Assembly: GCA_934408725.1 (NCBI GenBank)
Contig: CAKRVB010000026.1
Span: 1-38,763 of the forward strand
Direction: 5' to 3'
Origin: an uncultured Marvinbryantia sp.
Lineage (GTDB): Bacteria > Bacillota > Clostridia > Lachnospirales > Lachnospiraceae
DNA: 38,763 nt
Every line of letters starts with the position of its first letter. Positions within the stretch are counted from its first letter, which is position 1. The notes under the pieces are model-generated. The model was not told the origin of the DNA, ran no database searches, and worked only from the letters and a program-made list of their open reading frames with translations. Below, piece after piece: positions 13,993 to 22,552 of this stretch. A program made the translations under genes and the position numbers.

Positions 13993-15345
13993 TTAACAAT
14001 ATCTTACCCAGATTCCGATCGTTGCCACAACCATAACGATGATCGTTGCCGGAACTGCGCTCTTACAATATTTGCCCCATCCAATGATATGACCTTCTTT
14101 GGCTACCACAGACATACCTACTACATTGGCAGATGCACCAATTGGAGTTGCACTTCCACCGATATCGGTACCCATAGACAAGCCCCATGCCAGTGTGGAA
14201 ATATCAATACCATTGACAGCTGCCAGACTCTGGATTACCGGCACCATCGTTGCAGCAAATGGGATATTGTCCACAAATGCGCTGGCCAGTGCAGATACCC
14301 AGATGATGATTGCCACCATTATGTACAGATTACCGCCACTGATCTTCTCGATCACGCCTGCGATCAATTCCAGAATATGGGTCTGTTCCAGGCCTCCGAC
14401 TACGACGAACAGTCCAATAAAGAATAACAACGTTTTATAATCTACTCCCTTAATGACATTCTTCATGTTCTTTCCCGATGTCAGAAGGGTAACTGCTGCG
14501 ATTCCTACTCCGATGGTAGCCACCGTCAAACCTGTCTGTGCATGTGTTACCAGAAGTACCACTGCTGCCAGGAAAATCACCGTACTGATTGCAAATCCTT
14601 TCTTGTCTTTGATTGCAGACTTTGGATCCGGATAGTCCTTTTTGGTCATCTGCTTTCCAGCTGTGGACAGCTCTTTTCGGAAAACAAAATAATAATAAAT
14701 AATCACCAGGATCAGGGAAATTCCTGCCAGTACACCGGTATTCGTAATAAAATCAGCAAAGGTAAGCTGCAGGGAAGTGCCTACGATAATGTTTGGCGGA
14801 TCTCCACACATCGTTGCTGATCCTCCCAGATTCGCACAAAAAATCTCTGCCAGAACCATCGGAACCGGATCAAATTCCAGAAGCTGGGATAATTCCAGCG
14901 TCACCGCTGCCAGAAACAGAATTACAGTAATACTGTCAATAAACATGGCCAGTACTGCTGACATAATCATAAACGTAATAAAAATTGGAATGACCTGATA
15001 TTTTACCGCTTTCGCAATGGACATGCAGAGCCAGCGGAAAAATCCTGCTGCTGCCATTCCTTCCACCATAATCATCATACCTGCCACAAAAATGATCGTA
15101 GCCCAGTTGATTCCTCCCGTGCTTTCTGAAGATTCCCCGGAAACAAGCCAGAAATTTTTTGTAAAAATCTCTGCCACATTCAATGTATCCAGAGCCGCAG
15201 ATGCGCTGTGCATACAGACTCCAAAGACCAGAATCAGGGTCAGTAGGGCGCATCCCAGTGTGATGACGTGTCGTTCGAATTTCTCCATGATAATCAAAAG
15301 AAACATCACCAGAAAAATTGTTACTGCTGCGATTTGTGCTGCCAT
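13993..15345 (-). CDS. ArsB/NhaD-type ion permease
   Basis: A 450-aa polytopic permease of the ArsB/NhaD (ion transporter) superfamily, which contains Na+/H+ antiporters, arsenite exporters and dicarboxylate carriers. Two half-repeats are visible: NLGGSATMCGDPPNIIVG in the middle and GGSATPIGASANVVGM near the end, both with the conserved small-residue and proline loop. About eleven to twelve membrane spans are expected. An upstream in-frame ATG at 15405 exists, but AGGAGGAG lies eight bases before the ATG at 15345. The substrate ion is not determinable. It is followed closely by the cytidylate-kinase-like gene. Confidence 0.9.
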   Translation of the reverse strand: MAAQIAAVTIFLVMFLLIIMEKFERHVITLGCALLTLILVFGVCMHSASAALDTLNVAEIFTKNFWLVSGESSESTGGINWATIIFVAGMMIMVEGMAAAGFFRWLCMSIAKAVKYQVIPIFITFMIMSAVLAMFIDSITVILFLAAVTLELSQLLEFDPVPMVLAEIFCANLGGSATMCGDPPNIIVGTSLQLTFADFITNTGVLAGISLILVIIYYYFVFRKELSTAGKQMTKKDYPDPKSAIKDKKGFAISTVIFLAAVVLLVTHAQTGLTVATIGVGIAAVTLLTSGKNMKNVIKGVDYKTLLFFIGLFVVVGGLEQTHILELIAGVIEKISGGNLYIMVAIIIWVSALASAFVDNIPFAATMVPVIQSLAAVNGIDISTLAWGLSMGTDIGGSATPIGASANVVGMSVVAKEGHIIGWGKYCKSAVPATIIVMVVATIGIWVRYC

Positions 15346-15437
15346 TTTTTTCTCCTCCTGTATTTTTTTCATAACGACGTAATTATACTCCGTCTTTGTA
15401 TTCATTTCAATACAGAAGCTGAATTTTTGTATCTATC

Positions 15438-16208
15438 TTAGCACAATCTGTATGAAAGAGAAGATCTTCTGTATTCTTCATCTGCCATCATCTTTTCTCT
15501 GAGTATACCGCTTTTTTCTCTCTTCGTAAACTCTACCTCACCCAGTTTCTTTACCGGCATAATCCCCATCAGAGAATTTGTCACAAAGCATTCTTCAAAA
15601 TCTTCCAGTTTATCCGGTGTTATGACAGCTTCTTTCGCCTCTCCCTGCTCCAGCAGATACTCCCTTACAATTCCAGGCAGAAGTCCGCAGGATAACTTCG
15701 GTGTCAGCACCTCCCCCTTTTTCACAAAAAAGATATTGCTGACCGCCCCCTCTGCGATTTCTCCCTTTGTATTCAGGAAAATACATTCCTGCATTCCCCT
15801 GGCTGCCGCTGCTCTTTTTTCCAGAATGCAGTCACCATAGTTCATCGTCTTGTGATACACCAGCGGTGATGTCTCATTTCTTCTGACTTTGCTGAATGCC
15901 ATCGTGAATCCCTGTTCATACATCTCCGGTGTATAGTGATTTTCCCGTATCTGAAACAATACATTTTTCTCAGAAAGCATGATCTTCAGTCCTCCATGTC
16001 TGAGATCAGCATTTTCTTCATGCAGGAATGCTTCTACCGTCTTGCCGGTAATCCCCCGTTCCTCCAGATCGCCCAGTCCCAGGAAATCCGCCGCACGTTT
16101 CAGCCTTTTCAAATGGCGTTCCAGAAAAATCAGCTTTTTCTCTTCTATCGCAATCGTCTCAAACGCTCCCAGTCCAAACTGAAAACCTGTATCTAATTGT
16201 ATCTCCAT
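15438..16208 (-). CDS. pabC: Aminodeoxychorismate lyase (class IV aminotransferase)
   Basis: A 256-aa fold-type IV PLP enzyme. FGLGAFETIAI near the start, the Schiff-base lysine region YHKTMNYGD, the EGAVSNIFFVKKG loop and the C-terminal FVTNSLMGIMPV are typical of aminodeoxychorismate lyase, which releases p-aminobenzoate and pyruvate for folate synthesis. Its A of ATG is shared with the TAA stop of pabAB (TAATG), so translation is coupled and it acts on the product of that enzyme. Branched-chain or D-amino acid aminotransferase activity is the alternative from sequence alone, but the neighbour settles it. Confidence 0.92.
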   Translation of the reverse strand: MEIQLDTGFQFGLGAFETIAIEEKKLIFLERHLKRLKRAADFLGLGDLEERGITGKTVEAFLHEENADLRHGGLKIMLSEKNVLFQIRENHYTPEMYEQGFTMAFSKVRRNETSPLVYHKTMNYGDCILEKRAAAARGMQECIFLNTKGEIAEGAVSNIFFVKKGEVLTPKLSCGLLPGIVREYLLEQGEAKEAVITPDKLEDFEECFVTNSLMGIMPVKKLGEVEFTKREKSGILREKMMADEEYRRSSLSYRLC

Positions 16209-18166
16209 TACCTTAATGCCTCCAATAATGCTTTTGCTTTCTGAAGTGTCTCTTCATACTCAAACTCCAGATCTGACTCAGCCGTGATTCCGCCACCTGC
16301 TCCCAGATAGTATTTGCCATCTTTATGAACCGCTGTACGAATGACAATATTAAAATCACAGGCCCCATCCAGTGTCAAATAGCCAATGGAGCCGGTATAG
16401 AGATTTCGCTTTCCATGTTCCAGTTCATCAATGATCTCCATCGCACGGTATTTGGGTGCTCCGGTAATCGATCCCCCCGGAAATGTGGCTTCCAGAAGAT
16501 CGCACACATTTTTTCCATCCTGCAATTCACCTTCTATATCTGAAACCAGGTGAAAAACGGTTGCGTATTCTTCTACGGTAAACAATTCTGTAACCTTCAC
16601 ACTGCCCGGCTTACATACCCGATTCAGATCATTTCGTTCCAGATCTACGATCATCAGCAATTCGCTTTGATCCTTCCCGGAATTCTGCAGTTCTTCTCGC
16701 ATCTTCTGATCTTCTTCCGGTGTCGCACCTCTTTTTCTGGTTCCCTTAATTGGTCTGGTATTCACTTTATGATCCTTCATTTTCAGAAAACGTTCCGGCG
16801 AAGCACATACAATCTGGTATTCCCCATAATCCAGATATCCGCCAAAAGGAGATGGATTTGCTTCCCTCAGATCATAGAATACATCCAGCGGAGCCTTCTG
16901 ACTCTCAATCGTCAGCTGCTGTGTCATATTAGCAATATAAATATCCCCTTCTATGATATATTCTATCATATCTGCCACCGCCTGCTTATATTCTTCTTTC
17001 TCAAAATTCGGAAATACTGCAATTTCATTTTTTTCCAGACGTCCTGCTTCCAGTCCTGCTATCTTCTTATTTCTGATGCGGTCACAGATCTCTTCTGTCT
17101 CTTTTATCAGTTTTTCTGCACTTTCTGTGATGCCATTTGCTATCAGATAGATTTCTTTTTTCTGACAGTCCTCCACAAGAAAGCTGTCATAAAAAGTGAG
17201 TACTGCTTCTGGAATCGATACAATATCCTGGTTTGCAGATGTTACCTGCTGGCGTTCTCTCCCATAATCGTAGGAAAAATAGCCGATCGCTCCGGAAACA
17301 ACAGGCAGCCCCGTGTCATTTTTATCTACATGACTGTTTAAATAGCTCCGTAGATACTCTTCGAACGTAATCTCCTTCTGTGGAACTCCGTTTATCGTAA
17401 ACCGTTCTCCATCCCTGATCAGCTTCTGATACGGCTTTCTCCCAATAATGGAATACCGTCCCAGCTGATTCACCAGTGAAGAATCCAGAAATACACAATC
17501 CGTTTCTTTCTGAAAATACCGAAACAGTTCCGCTGCCGGAAGATATTCTTCCAGTTTTTTCACAATACGCTTCGTACTGCCCGTCTGCTTTTGCCATTCT
17601 TCTGCCAGACGACAAAAATTCTCCAGCAATTCATGGCCATATTCTGTTAATACTGCCTCTGGATGAAACTGTACTCCATATAATGGTCTGGTTTTATGAG
17701 AAATCGCCATCACTGCCCCATCTTCTGCCATGGCATCAATCTGATACTCTTTTGGAATACTGTCTTTTTCTACAATCAGAGAATGATATCTGGTTACCCG
17801 AAAATGCTCCGGAAGTCCTGCAAAAAGTCCGGTTCCGTTATGATGAATCTCAGTCACCTTTCCATGCATTGGTTTTTTTCCCTTTTTCACAGTCGCACCA
17901 CAACTGTGTCCCAGTACCTGATGTCCCAGACAGACTCCCAGAATCGGGATTTCTTCCTGAAAGCGCTCCGCTGCCTCCATACAGAGCTTTGCATCCCAGG
18001 GACGCTTCGGTCCCGGAGACAGCACAATTCCTTCCGGATGCATCCGTTCGATCTCATCCAGGGTAATCTCATCACACCGCTTTACCAGGATCTCCCGACC
18101 CAGTTCCTGAAAATAGGCTTTCAGATTATATACAAAAGAATCATAATTATCAATCATCAAATACAT
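16208..18166 (-). CDS. pabAB: Fused aminodeoxychorismate synthase PabA-PabB
   Basis: A 652-aa fusion of glutamine amidotransferase and chorismate-binding synthase. Residues 1-190 are a class I amidotransferase with the triad Cys79 (GVCLGHQ), His168 and Glu170 (QFHPEA). Residues about 195-652 are the PabB/TrpE-type synthase, ending GAGGGITAESDLEFEYEE. The motif RPIKGTRKRG carries Lys where TrpE has Ala, which marks PabB rather than anthranilate synthase. It makes 4-amino-4-deoxychorismate for folate. An upstream ATG at 18226 exists, but the ATG at 18166 has AAAAGGAG before it. pabC overlaps its stop by one base. The leader contains a promoter and terminator-like hairpin. Confidence 0.95.
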   Translation of the reverse strand: MYLMIDNYDSFVYNLKAYFQELGREILVKRCDEITLDEIERMHPEGIVLSPGPKRPWDAKLCMEAAERFQEEIPILGVCLGHQVLGHSCGATVKKGKKPMHGKVTEIHHNGTGLFAGLPEHFRVTRYHSLIVEKDSIPKEYQIDAMAEDGAVMAISHKTRPLYGVQFHPEAVLTEYGHELLENFCRLAEEWQKQTGSTKRIVKKLEEYLPAAELFRYFQKETDCVFLDSSLVNQLGRYSIIGRKPYQKLIRDGERFTINGVPQKEITFEEYLRSYLNSHVDKNDTGLPVVSGAIGYFSYDYGRERQQVTSANQDIVSIPEAVLTFYDSFLVEDCQKKEIYLIANGITESAEKLIKETEEICDRIRNKKIAGLEAGRLEKNEIAVFPNFEKEEYKQAVADMIEYIIEGDIYIANMTQQLTIESQKAPLDVFYDLREANPSPFGGYLDYGEYQIVCASPERFLKMKDHKVNTRPIKGTRKRGATPEEDQKMREELQNSGKDQSELLMIVDLERNDLNRVCKPGSVKVTELFTVEEYATVFHLVSDIEGELQDGKNVCDLLEATFPGGSITGAPKYRAMEIIDELEHGKRNLYTGSIGYLTLDGACDFNIVIRTAVHKDGKYYLGAGGGITAESDLEFEYEETLQKAKALLEALR

Positions 18167-18199
18167 ATGTCTGCTCCTTTTCGACAACCTGTACAACAC

Positions 18200-18249
18200 A
18201 AAAAGGGATAACGAATGGCATGCCAAAAAGCATGCACAGTCGTTATCCC
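18200..18249 (-). terminator. Attenuator-like hairpin in the pabAB leader
   Basis: On the minus strand a 10-bp outer stem (18240-18249 with 18205-18214) and a 6-bp inner GCATGC/GCATGC stem are followed by UUUUU (18200-18204). It lies between the pabAB promoter and start codon. Because the upstream gene is divergent, there is no other minus-strand gene for it to terminate, which argues for attenuation of pabAB. Confidence 0.75.
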
Positions 18250-18283
18250 AAATGGTCCGTAATCTGTGTCTGAATTTTGCACT

Positions 18284-18312
18284 ATCGTAACATATCCTTT
18301 TCTCTCCGTCAA
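18284..18312 (-). promoter_or_regulatory. pabAB promoter
   Basis: On the minus strand TTGACG (18307-18312) and TACGAT (18284-18289) are 17 bp apart; transcription would begin near 18277, about 28 nt before the hairpin. Confidence 0.7.
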
Positions 18313-18348
18313 CACCAAAAATAAAATTAGCTTATGCAAAAGTTCCGT

Positions 18349-18377
18349 TTGCTTTCCCCACTGTCCGTCACTATACT
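18349..18377 (+). promoter_or_regulatory. Promoter of the GNAT gene
   Basis: TTGCTT (18349-18354) and TATACT (18372-18377) are 17 bp apart on plus, divergent from the pabAB promoter. Confidence 0.7.
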
Positions 18378-18413
18378 AAAGCTATGATATTAAATCAAAG
18401 GAGGACCTGTTTC

Positions 18414-18956
18414 ATGCATTCATCCGATTTTTCTATTCGTCCCTGCACACTGCAGGAACTGGATGCTATTATGGAGCTGCAGGATCGCATCTGTGCAGCG
18501 ATTACTCAGCCTGACCTGTTTGCATCTACCTGCCGGGAAGAAAATGCCTCCTACCTGGTCACACCGAATGTGATCTATGGCGTTTTTAAGCAGGAGCGAC
18601 TGATTGCTTATGCGTCTCTGGCCTTTCCAAAAGAAGCCTCTGACAATCTTGGATGGGATCTCGGCTGGAATTCCACACAGATCCGGCATTGTGCCAAGCT
18701 GGATACCATCGTGGTTGACCCGGATTTTCGAGGTCTTGGCCTGCAGCGCACTTTAATTGACCGCTGTATCTCTCATACACTGAAGCAGGATCCTGACAGT
18801 ATCCTGCTCACCACTGTTTCCCCTTCCAATCTCTTTAGTCTTCGCAATGTACAAAACGAAGGATTTCAGATCCTGAAACGTATGCTGAAATATGGAGGGA
18901 AAGAGCGCTATGTCCTGGGCTACTGCCCATCCGGACAGTTTCCGGCTGTACAGTAA
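18414..18956 (+). CDS. GNAT family N-acetyltransferase
   Basis: A 180-aa acetyl-CoA-dependent acetyltransferase of the GNAT fold. FSIRPCTLQELDAIMEL is the usual beta1-alpha1 start, KLDTIVVDPDFRGLGLQRTLIDRCI is motif A with the R/Q-x-x-G-x-G/A acetyl-CoA pyrophosphate loop (RGLGLQ), and VSPSNLFSLRNVQNEGFQIL is motif B. The acceptor is unknown. An ATG at 18384 lies at the predicted transcription start, so I chose 18414, which has AAAGGAGG nine bases before it. It is monocistronic, convergent with the peptide operon. Confidence 0.9.
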   Translation: MHSSDFSIRPCTLQELDAIMELQDRICAAITQPDLFASTCREENASYLVTPNVIYGVFKQERLIAYASLAFPKEASDNLGWDLGWNSTQIRHCAKLDTIVVDPDFRGLGLQRTLIDRCISHTLKQDPDSILLTTVSPSNLFSLRNVQNEGFQILKRMLKYGGKERYVLGYCPSGQFPAVQ

Positions 18957-18966
18957 CCCAGGACAT
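18910..18966 (-). other. Long hairpin at convergent gene ends
   Basis: ATGTCCTGGG (18910-18919) pairs with 18957-18966, extended by TACTG/CAGTA with one C-A opposition that becomes a G-U pair on the minus strand; an inner CCGGA/TCCGG hairpin fills the loop. It overlaps the GNAT 3' end and lies downstream of the peptide operon stop (18985). There is no U-run, so it may protect or pause transcripts rather than terminate them. Confidence 0.4.
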
Positions 18967-18984
18967 CACAAAACGATTCCTCTT

Positions 18985-20388
18985 CTATTTTATATATTCT
19001 TTCTCTGTTTCTACTTCATAAGAGGCAAATCCCTGCGTTTCAGACTCTATCTCACCGGACTGGTTATCATACGGGTCGATTGGCATGAATTTCTTTTTGA
19101 CCGCAAACTCCTGCTGAAACTCATGGTTTGCTGTCATACGGTATGGATCCAGATTTCCAAAATAAAACCTTCTGCGACTTTCATCTCCGGATGCAAAGGC
19201 TGAACCTCCAAAGGATGGATCCGCATAGAGCCATCCATAAGGCTCCACATAGAACATGGCCCAGTCATGTGGACCTACATAGGCCGGGTTGGCATAAAGA
19301 CCAGACTGCCAGCCGGCAGGTACTCCGCTGATACGGCACAGCGTAATAAACAACAACGCCTGCACTCCACAGTCTCCCCTTAAATTTCTGGCACAATACT
19401 GAGGGATATCCGGAATCAAAGAGTACGCTTTCATGTAAGAATACTGCACATGTTCCGTGATATAATCATAGATTCTGCGCGCAATCTCCAATGGCCTCTT
19501 TTCTTCACCTACAATCTCCTTTGCCAGTGCTTTCAGATAAGGGCTAAAGCGAATGTGTGGATACTGTTCTTTTAAAAACTCCTTCTGCTCTTCCTCTGAG
19601 ATCTTCCAATCCATCCCCTCTCGAAGAGAGACATTCGACACTGCTTCATTTTCTTTCCACAGATCAATATATGCTGCCCGTACCTTCATCTGATATTCCA
19701 CAAAAAATGTACGATTTTCTTCCAGTGTATCTTCGATGCAAATAGCCCGATACCGGGAACGCGCATCATCCACCGTTACCTTTTTGCCCGGTGTATAATT
19801 CAGGATCTGAATTTCATCGGTCTGATACCACTTAGCCGGAAGAGGCAAATGCACTTTCACTTTCATACCCGGCTGGAATACCTCATCCTTCAGCCGAATC
19901 GAAGTCCGCAGATGAATCTGCTCCGTCACTTTTTTTTTCGCCTGTATCTCCTTTACTGTCTCCAGAAGTATTTTTTTATCCTCGGTCAGTTTTTCTGTCA
20001 TCCCTGCCCGTTCCCGAATATCATCATCTTTATCTAAGATATTCCGAAGCAGATTATGGATATAGTGCTTCTCTCCATGGATATAGACCCATTCTGCAAG
20101 ATTCTGACGTTCCAGCTCTTTCAGATCTTCTGAGGAAAAATCCGGGATCCTTTCCTGAAACAGCTGTACAATCTCCTGTTCTGTATACGGGAATTCTCGT
20201 GGCAGTTCTTCCAAAATGTACTGTTCATACCGAAGTCTGGTCTTTAATGCTTCACTGATCGGCTTTTTCATCCATCGGCCGATGGCATCCTGCGCCTCTT
20301 CCAGTGCTCCGGCCAGCTTGTACTGCTGTACCTCTTCCGGCAGCTCCAGCGCCAGTGACTCTAATTCTTTTGTTTGAAATTCTCTCAT
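18985..20388 (-). CDS. Transglutaminase-like cysteine protein, cytosolic
   Basis: A 467-aa protein with no signal peptide. Residues 1-170 are helical and charged, about 170-245 look like a beta-rich domain, and the transglutaminase-like core is about 290-400 with Cys340 (RGDCGVQA), His374 (GPHDWAMF) and Asp390 (YADPSFG). Such domains act as peptidases, amidases or transferases. It is the last gene of the opp-ykf operon and overlaps the NlpC/P60 gene by ATGA, so a cytosolic step in peptide breakdown is likely; the reaction is unknown. I chose ATG at 20388 (GGGAG nine bases upstream) over 20406, which has no ribosome binding site. Confidence 0.9.
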   Translation of the reverse strand: MREFQTKELESLALELPEEVQQYKLAGALEEAQDAIGRWMKKPISEALKTRLRYEQYILEELPREFPYTEQEIVQLFQERIPDFSSEDLKELERQNLAEWVYIHGEKHYIHNLLRNILDKDDDIRERAGMTEKLTEDKKILLETVKEIQAKKKVTEQIHLRTSIRLKDEVFQPGMKVKVHLPLPAKWYQTDEIQILNYTPGKKVTVDDARSRYRAICIEDTLEENRTFFVEYQMKVRAAYIDLWKENEAVSNVSLREGMDWKISEEEQKEFLKEQYPHIRFSPYLKALAKEIVGEEKRPLEIARRIYDYITEHVQYSYMKAYSLIPDIPQYCARNLRGDCGVQALLFITLCRISGVPAGWQSGLYANPAYVGPHDWAMFYVEPYGWLYADPSFGGSAFASGDESRRRFYFGNLDPYRMTANHEFQQEFAVKKKFMPIDPYDNQSGEIESETQGFASYEVETEKEYIK

Positions 20389-21308
20389 ACAAATATGCTC
20401 CCACATTCTGTTATATTTTCAGCCAGATCTGGTCGATAATCCGGGTCTGACTTTTTCAGGCTGTTGATGGTGACATACGGGGTCTGGTAATATCCGGTTG
20501 CATGAATATACTTTCCCTCCCCCAGATACATGGCCACATGACCCGGGAAAAACAGAAGATCTCCCTTTTTCAACTGTTCTACCGGAATTCTTTTCACCGG
20601 ATACGTCTCTTTGATATCTGCATCTCGATAAATCAGAATTCCCTGATCCAGATAACTCATAAACACCAGCCCGGAACAGTCGATGCCCTGGGAAGATTTT
20701 CCGCCCCAGCGATACTGTGTGCCAAGAAATTCTCTGGCACTGTCCTCCAGTCGTTCCCGAAGCACTTCCTCATCTGCTAAACCATCGTGATAGACTGGCT
20801 TCTCCCAGTTTTGGAAATAATCAGCATTTTTTTCTTCTGTCAACAGATAGCCATCATGGTCCATTCTCCTTTTCAGGTTCTGAGTATGAATATAGCCTTC
20901 CTGCCCGGATGCACTGCGTACTTTGCTCCAGCCTTCTGCCACTTCTCTTTCCAACAGTTCTACAATACTGTTCTTTAGCAGCAATTCCAACGGAAGTCCC
21001 TGCACCTTCGGCTGGTCGAGAAGATCAGCTTCGCCGGTCTGAATTCTCAAAAAGCGCTCTTTATCCTGCCTCTGCTCCAGTTCTTTTCTTGTCACACGAC
21101 GGAAATCCCGTCGATTCACATAACCGGTATATCCATAATGAGTCTCTACTTTTACAAAATCTTTTGCAGGATTCTCCTGCAGAATCCGAATCGCCCATCC
21201 TGCAAAAATCTCATCTTCGATTCCGGTTCTGTTCCTGCCATCGGATTCTTCCATTCCACTTCGCAGATAAGTATGCTCTGCTGTAATTACTCCTAGTTGT
21301 TTTTCCAT
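20385..21308 (-). CDS. ykfC: NlpC/P60 endopeptidase with SH3-like domains (YkfC-like)
   Basis: A 307-aa protein without signal peptide. Two SH3b-like regions (about 1-75 and 85-145) precede an NlpC/P60 domain (about 185-305) with Cys211 (GIDCSGLVF), His257 (GHVAMYLG) and His269 (YIHATG). Architecture and length match the cytosolic gamma-D-glutamyl-L-diamino acid endopeptidase YkfC, which cuts L-Ala-D-Glu from imported murein peptides. The upstream neighbour is the L-Ala-D/L-Glu epimerase that would use its product, and the operon starts with a peptide importer. The stop overlaps the start of the transglutaminase-like gene by four bases. Confidence 0.9.
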   Translation of the reverse strand: MEKQLGVITAEHTYLRSGMEESDGRNRTGIEDEIFAGWAIRILQENPAKDFVKVETHYGYTGYVNRRDFRRVTRKELEQRQDKERFLRIQTGEADLLDQPKVQGLPLELLLKNSIVELLEREVAEGWSKVRSASGQEGYIHTQNLKRRMDHDGYLLTEEKNADYFQNWEKPVYHDGLADEEVLRERLEDSAREFLGTQYRWGGKSSQGIDCSGLVFMSYLDQGILIYRDADIKETYPVKRIPVEQLKKGDLLFFPGHVAMYLGEGKYIHATGYYQTPYVTINSLKKSDPDYRPDLAENITECGSIFV

Positions 21309-21342
21309 GCCCTGTCCTCATCTTCTATCTGTTCCGGCTCAC

Positions 21343-22449
21343 TTATATCTTTACAAACTCCACCGGAACATGGGAGATTCCAATTCCCGGATCTTCCGGC
21401 ACTCTGATCTTCGGCCCTAAAAACTTTGGACCCCCTCTGTATGGATCTTCTCTGCAAAGAGAAGGTCCGTCCAGATCTGCCATAGTAACAATAGATCTGC
21501 CTGCCGCCAGGTGTGCCCCGGCACTGACGGATACTTTACTCTCCAGCATACATCCAATCATACAGGAAATGCCATGTTCTTCTGCTGCATCACAGATGCG
21601 GACTGCTTCATGGATTCCTCCGGTCTTCATCAGCTTAATATTGATCAGATCTGCTCCGTGTTCCTCCATAATACGAACTGCATCTTCATAAGAAAATACA
21701 CTCTCATCAGCCAGTATTTTCGTCTCCACACTGGCTGTCACATACTGCATCCCTTTAAAATCGTGATAAGATACCGGCTGTTCCACCAGTTCAATTCCGA
21801 GATCTTCTTTTTCCATGGCGCGTATGGTGGAAACCGCTTCTTCTCTGGTCCATCCCTGATTGGCATCTACACGGATCACAACATCCTTTCCTACTGCCTT
21901 TCGAATCTCACGAATACGTTCCACATCTTTTTCTCCGCCTTTTCCCACTTTTACCTTCAATATCCGAAAGCCCTGCTCTATGGCTGAGATACTGTCACGT
22001 ACCATTTCCTCTGTGTCATTTACACTAATCGTCAGATCTGTTTCCAGCTCTGTCTTTACTTTATCCGATTTTCCCTCTCCCAGCAAGCGGAATAATGGTT
22101 TTTTCTGCAATTTTGCATACAGATCGTATAATGCAATATCCACAGCAGCTTTGGCGCTGGTATTTTTGGCAATGCAATGTTCCATTTTTTCCATCACAGA
22201 CGGCAAATCTTCCAGATCCATACCTTTGATTGCCGGTGCAATATAATAACGGATAGCTGCCTCTATAGATTCTTTCGTATCTCCGGTGATTACTGCGGTA
22301 GGTGGCGCTTCACCAAATCCTTCCGTCCCATCATCTGCTGTAATCTTTACAATCAGGTCATTGACACTGTCCACTGTTCGCAATGCTGTCTTAAATGGGG
22401 TCACCAATGGAATACTGATATATCCGATGGCAATTTCCTGTATCTTCAT
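21343..22449 (-). CDS. ykfB: L-Ala-D/L-Glu epimerase
   Basis: A 368-aa enolase-superfamily enzyme. An N-terminal capping domain (1-125) precedes the barrel with the acid/base pair K165-x-K167 (ILKVKVG) and metal ligands Asp195 (DANQGW), Glu223 (VEQPV) and Asp248 (ADES); Lys272 (NIKLMKTGG) is the opposite base. This is the dipeptide epimerase pattern: it interconverts L-Ala-D-Glu and L-Ala-L-Glu so that ordinary peptidases can finish degradation of murein peptides. GAAGGAAAG precedes the ATG. It lies between the peptide-binding protein gene and ykfC, and a hairpin upstream may lower its expression relative to oppA. Confidence 0.93.
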   Translation of the reverse strand: MKIQEIAIGYISIPLVTPFKTALRTVDSVNDLIVKITADDGTEGFGEAPPTAVITGDTKESIEAAIRYYIAPAIKGMDLEDLPSVMEKMEHCIAKNTSAKAAVDIALYDLYAKLQKKPLFRLLGEGKSDKVKTELETDLTISVNDTEEMVRDSISAIEQGFRILKVKVGKGGEKDVERIREIRKAVGKDVVIRVDANQGWTREEAVSTIRAMEKEDLGIELVEQPVSYHDFKGMQYVTASVETKILADESVFSYEDAVRIMEEHGADLINIKLMKTGGIHEAVRICDAAEEHGISCMIGCMLESKVSVSAGAHLAAGRSIVTMADLDGPSLCREDPYRGGPKFLGPKIRVPEDPGIGISHVPVEFVKI

Positions 22450-22477
22450 GAATCTTTCCTTCTTTCTGTTTCTATTT

Positions 22478-22522
22478 AAAAATACAGTGAAGCCATGGCC
22501 ACGGAAATTCCGCAGTCATGGC
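22478..22522 (-). terminator. Intra-operon hairpin between oppA and ykfB
   Basis: A 13-bp stem (22510-22522 with 22492-22504; one mismatch and two G-U pairs on minus) is followed after a few bases by UAUUUUUAAAU. It lies 31 bases past the binding-protein stop codon. Such hairpins commonly protect the abundant binding-protein mRNA and reduce downstream expression. Confidence 0.55.
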
Positions 22523-22552
22523 TCGCTGCACATATTTATGACTCTGACATTA

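Noticed and set aside
15438..18166. Anthranilate (tryptophan) synthase plus branched-chain aminotransferase
   Set aside because: The PIKGT lysine marks PabB rather than TrpE, and the coupled class IV lyase fits p-aminobenzoate synthesis; no trp genes are nearby.
18157..18339. Possible leader peptide rich in aromatic residues before pabAB (HAFWHAIRYPF)
   Set aside because: Its GTG start lies upstream of the predicted transcription start, there is no ribosome binding site, and the reading is produced by the hairpin arms.
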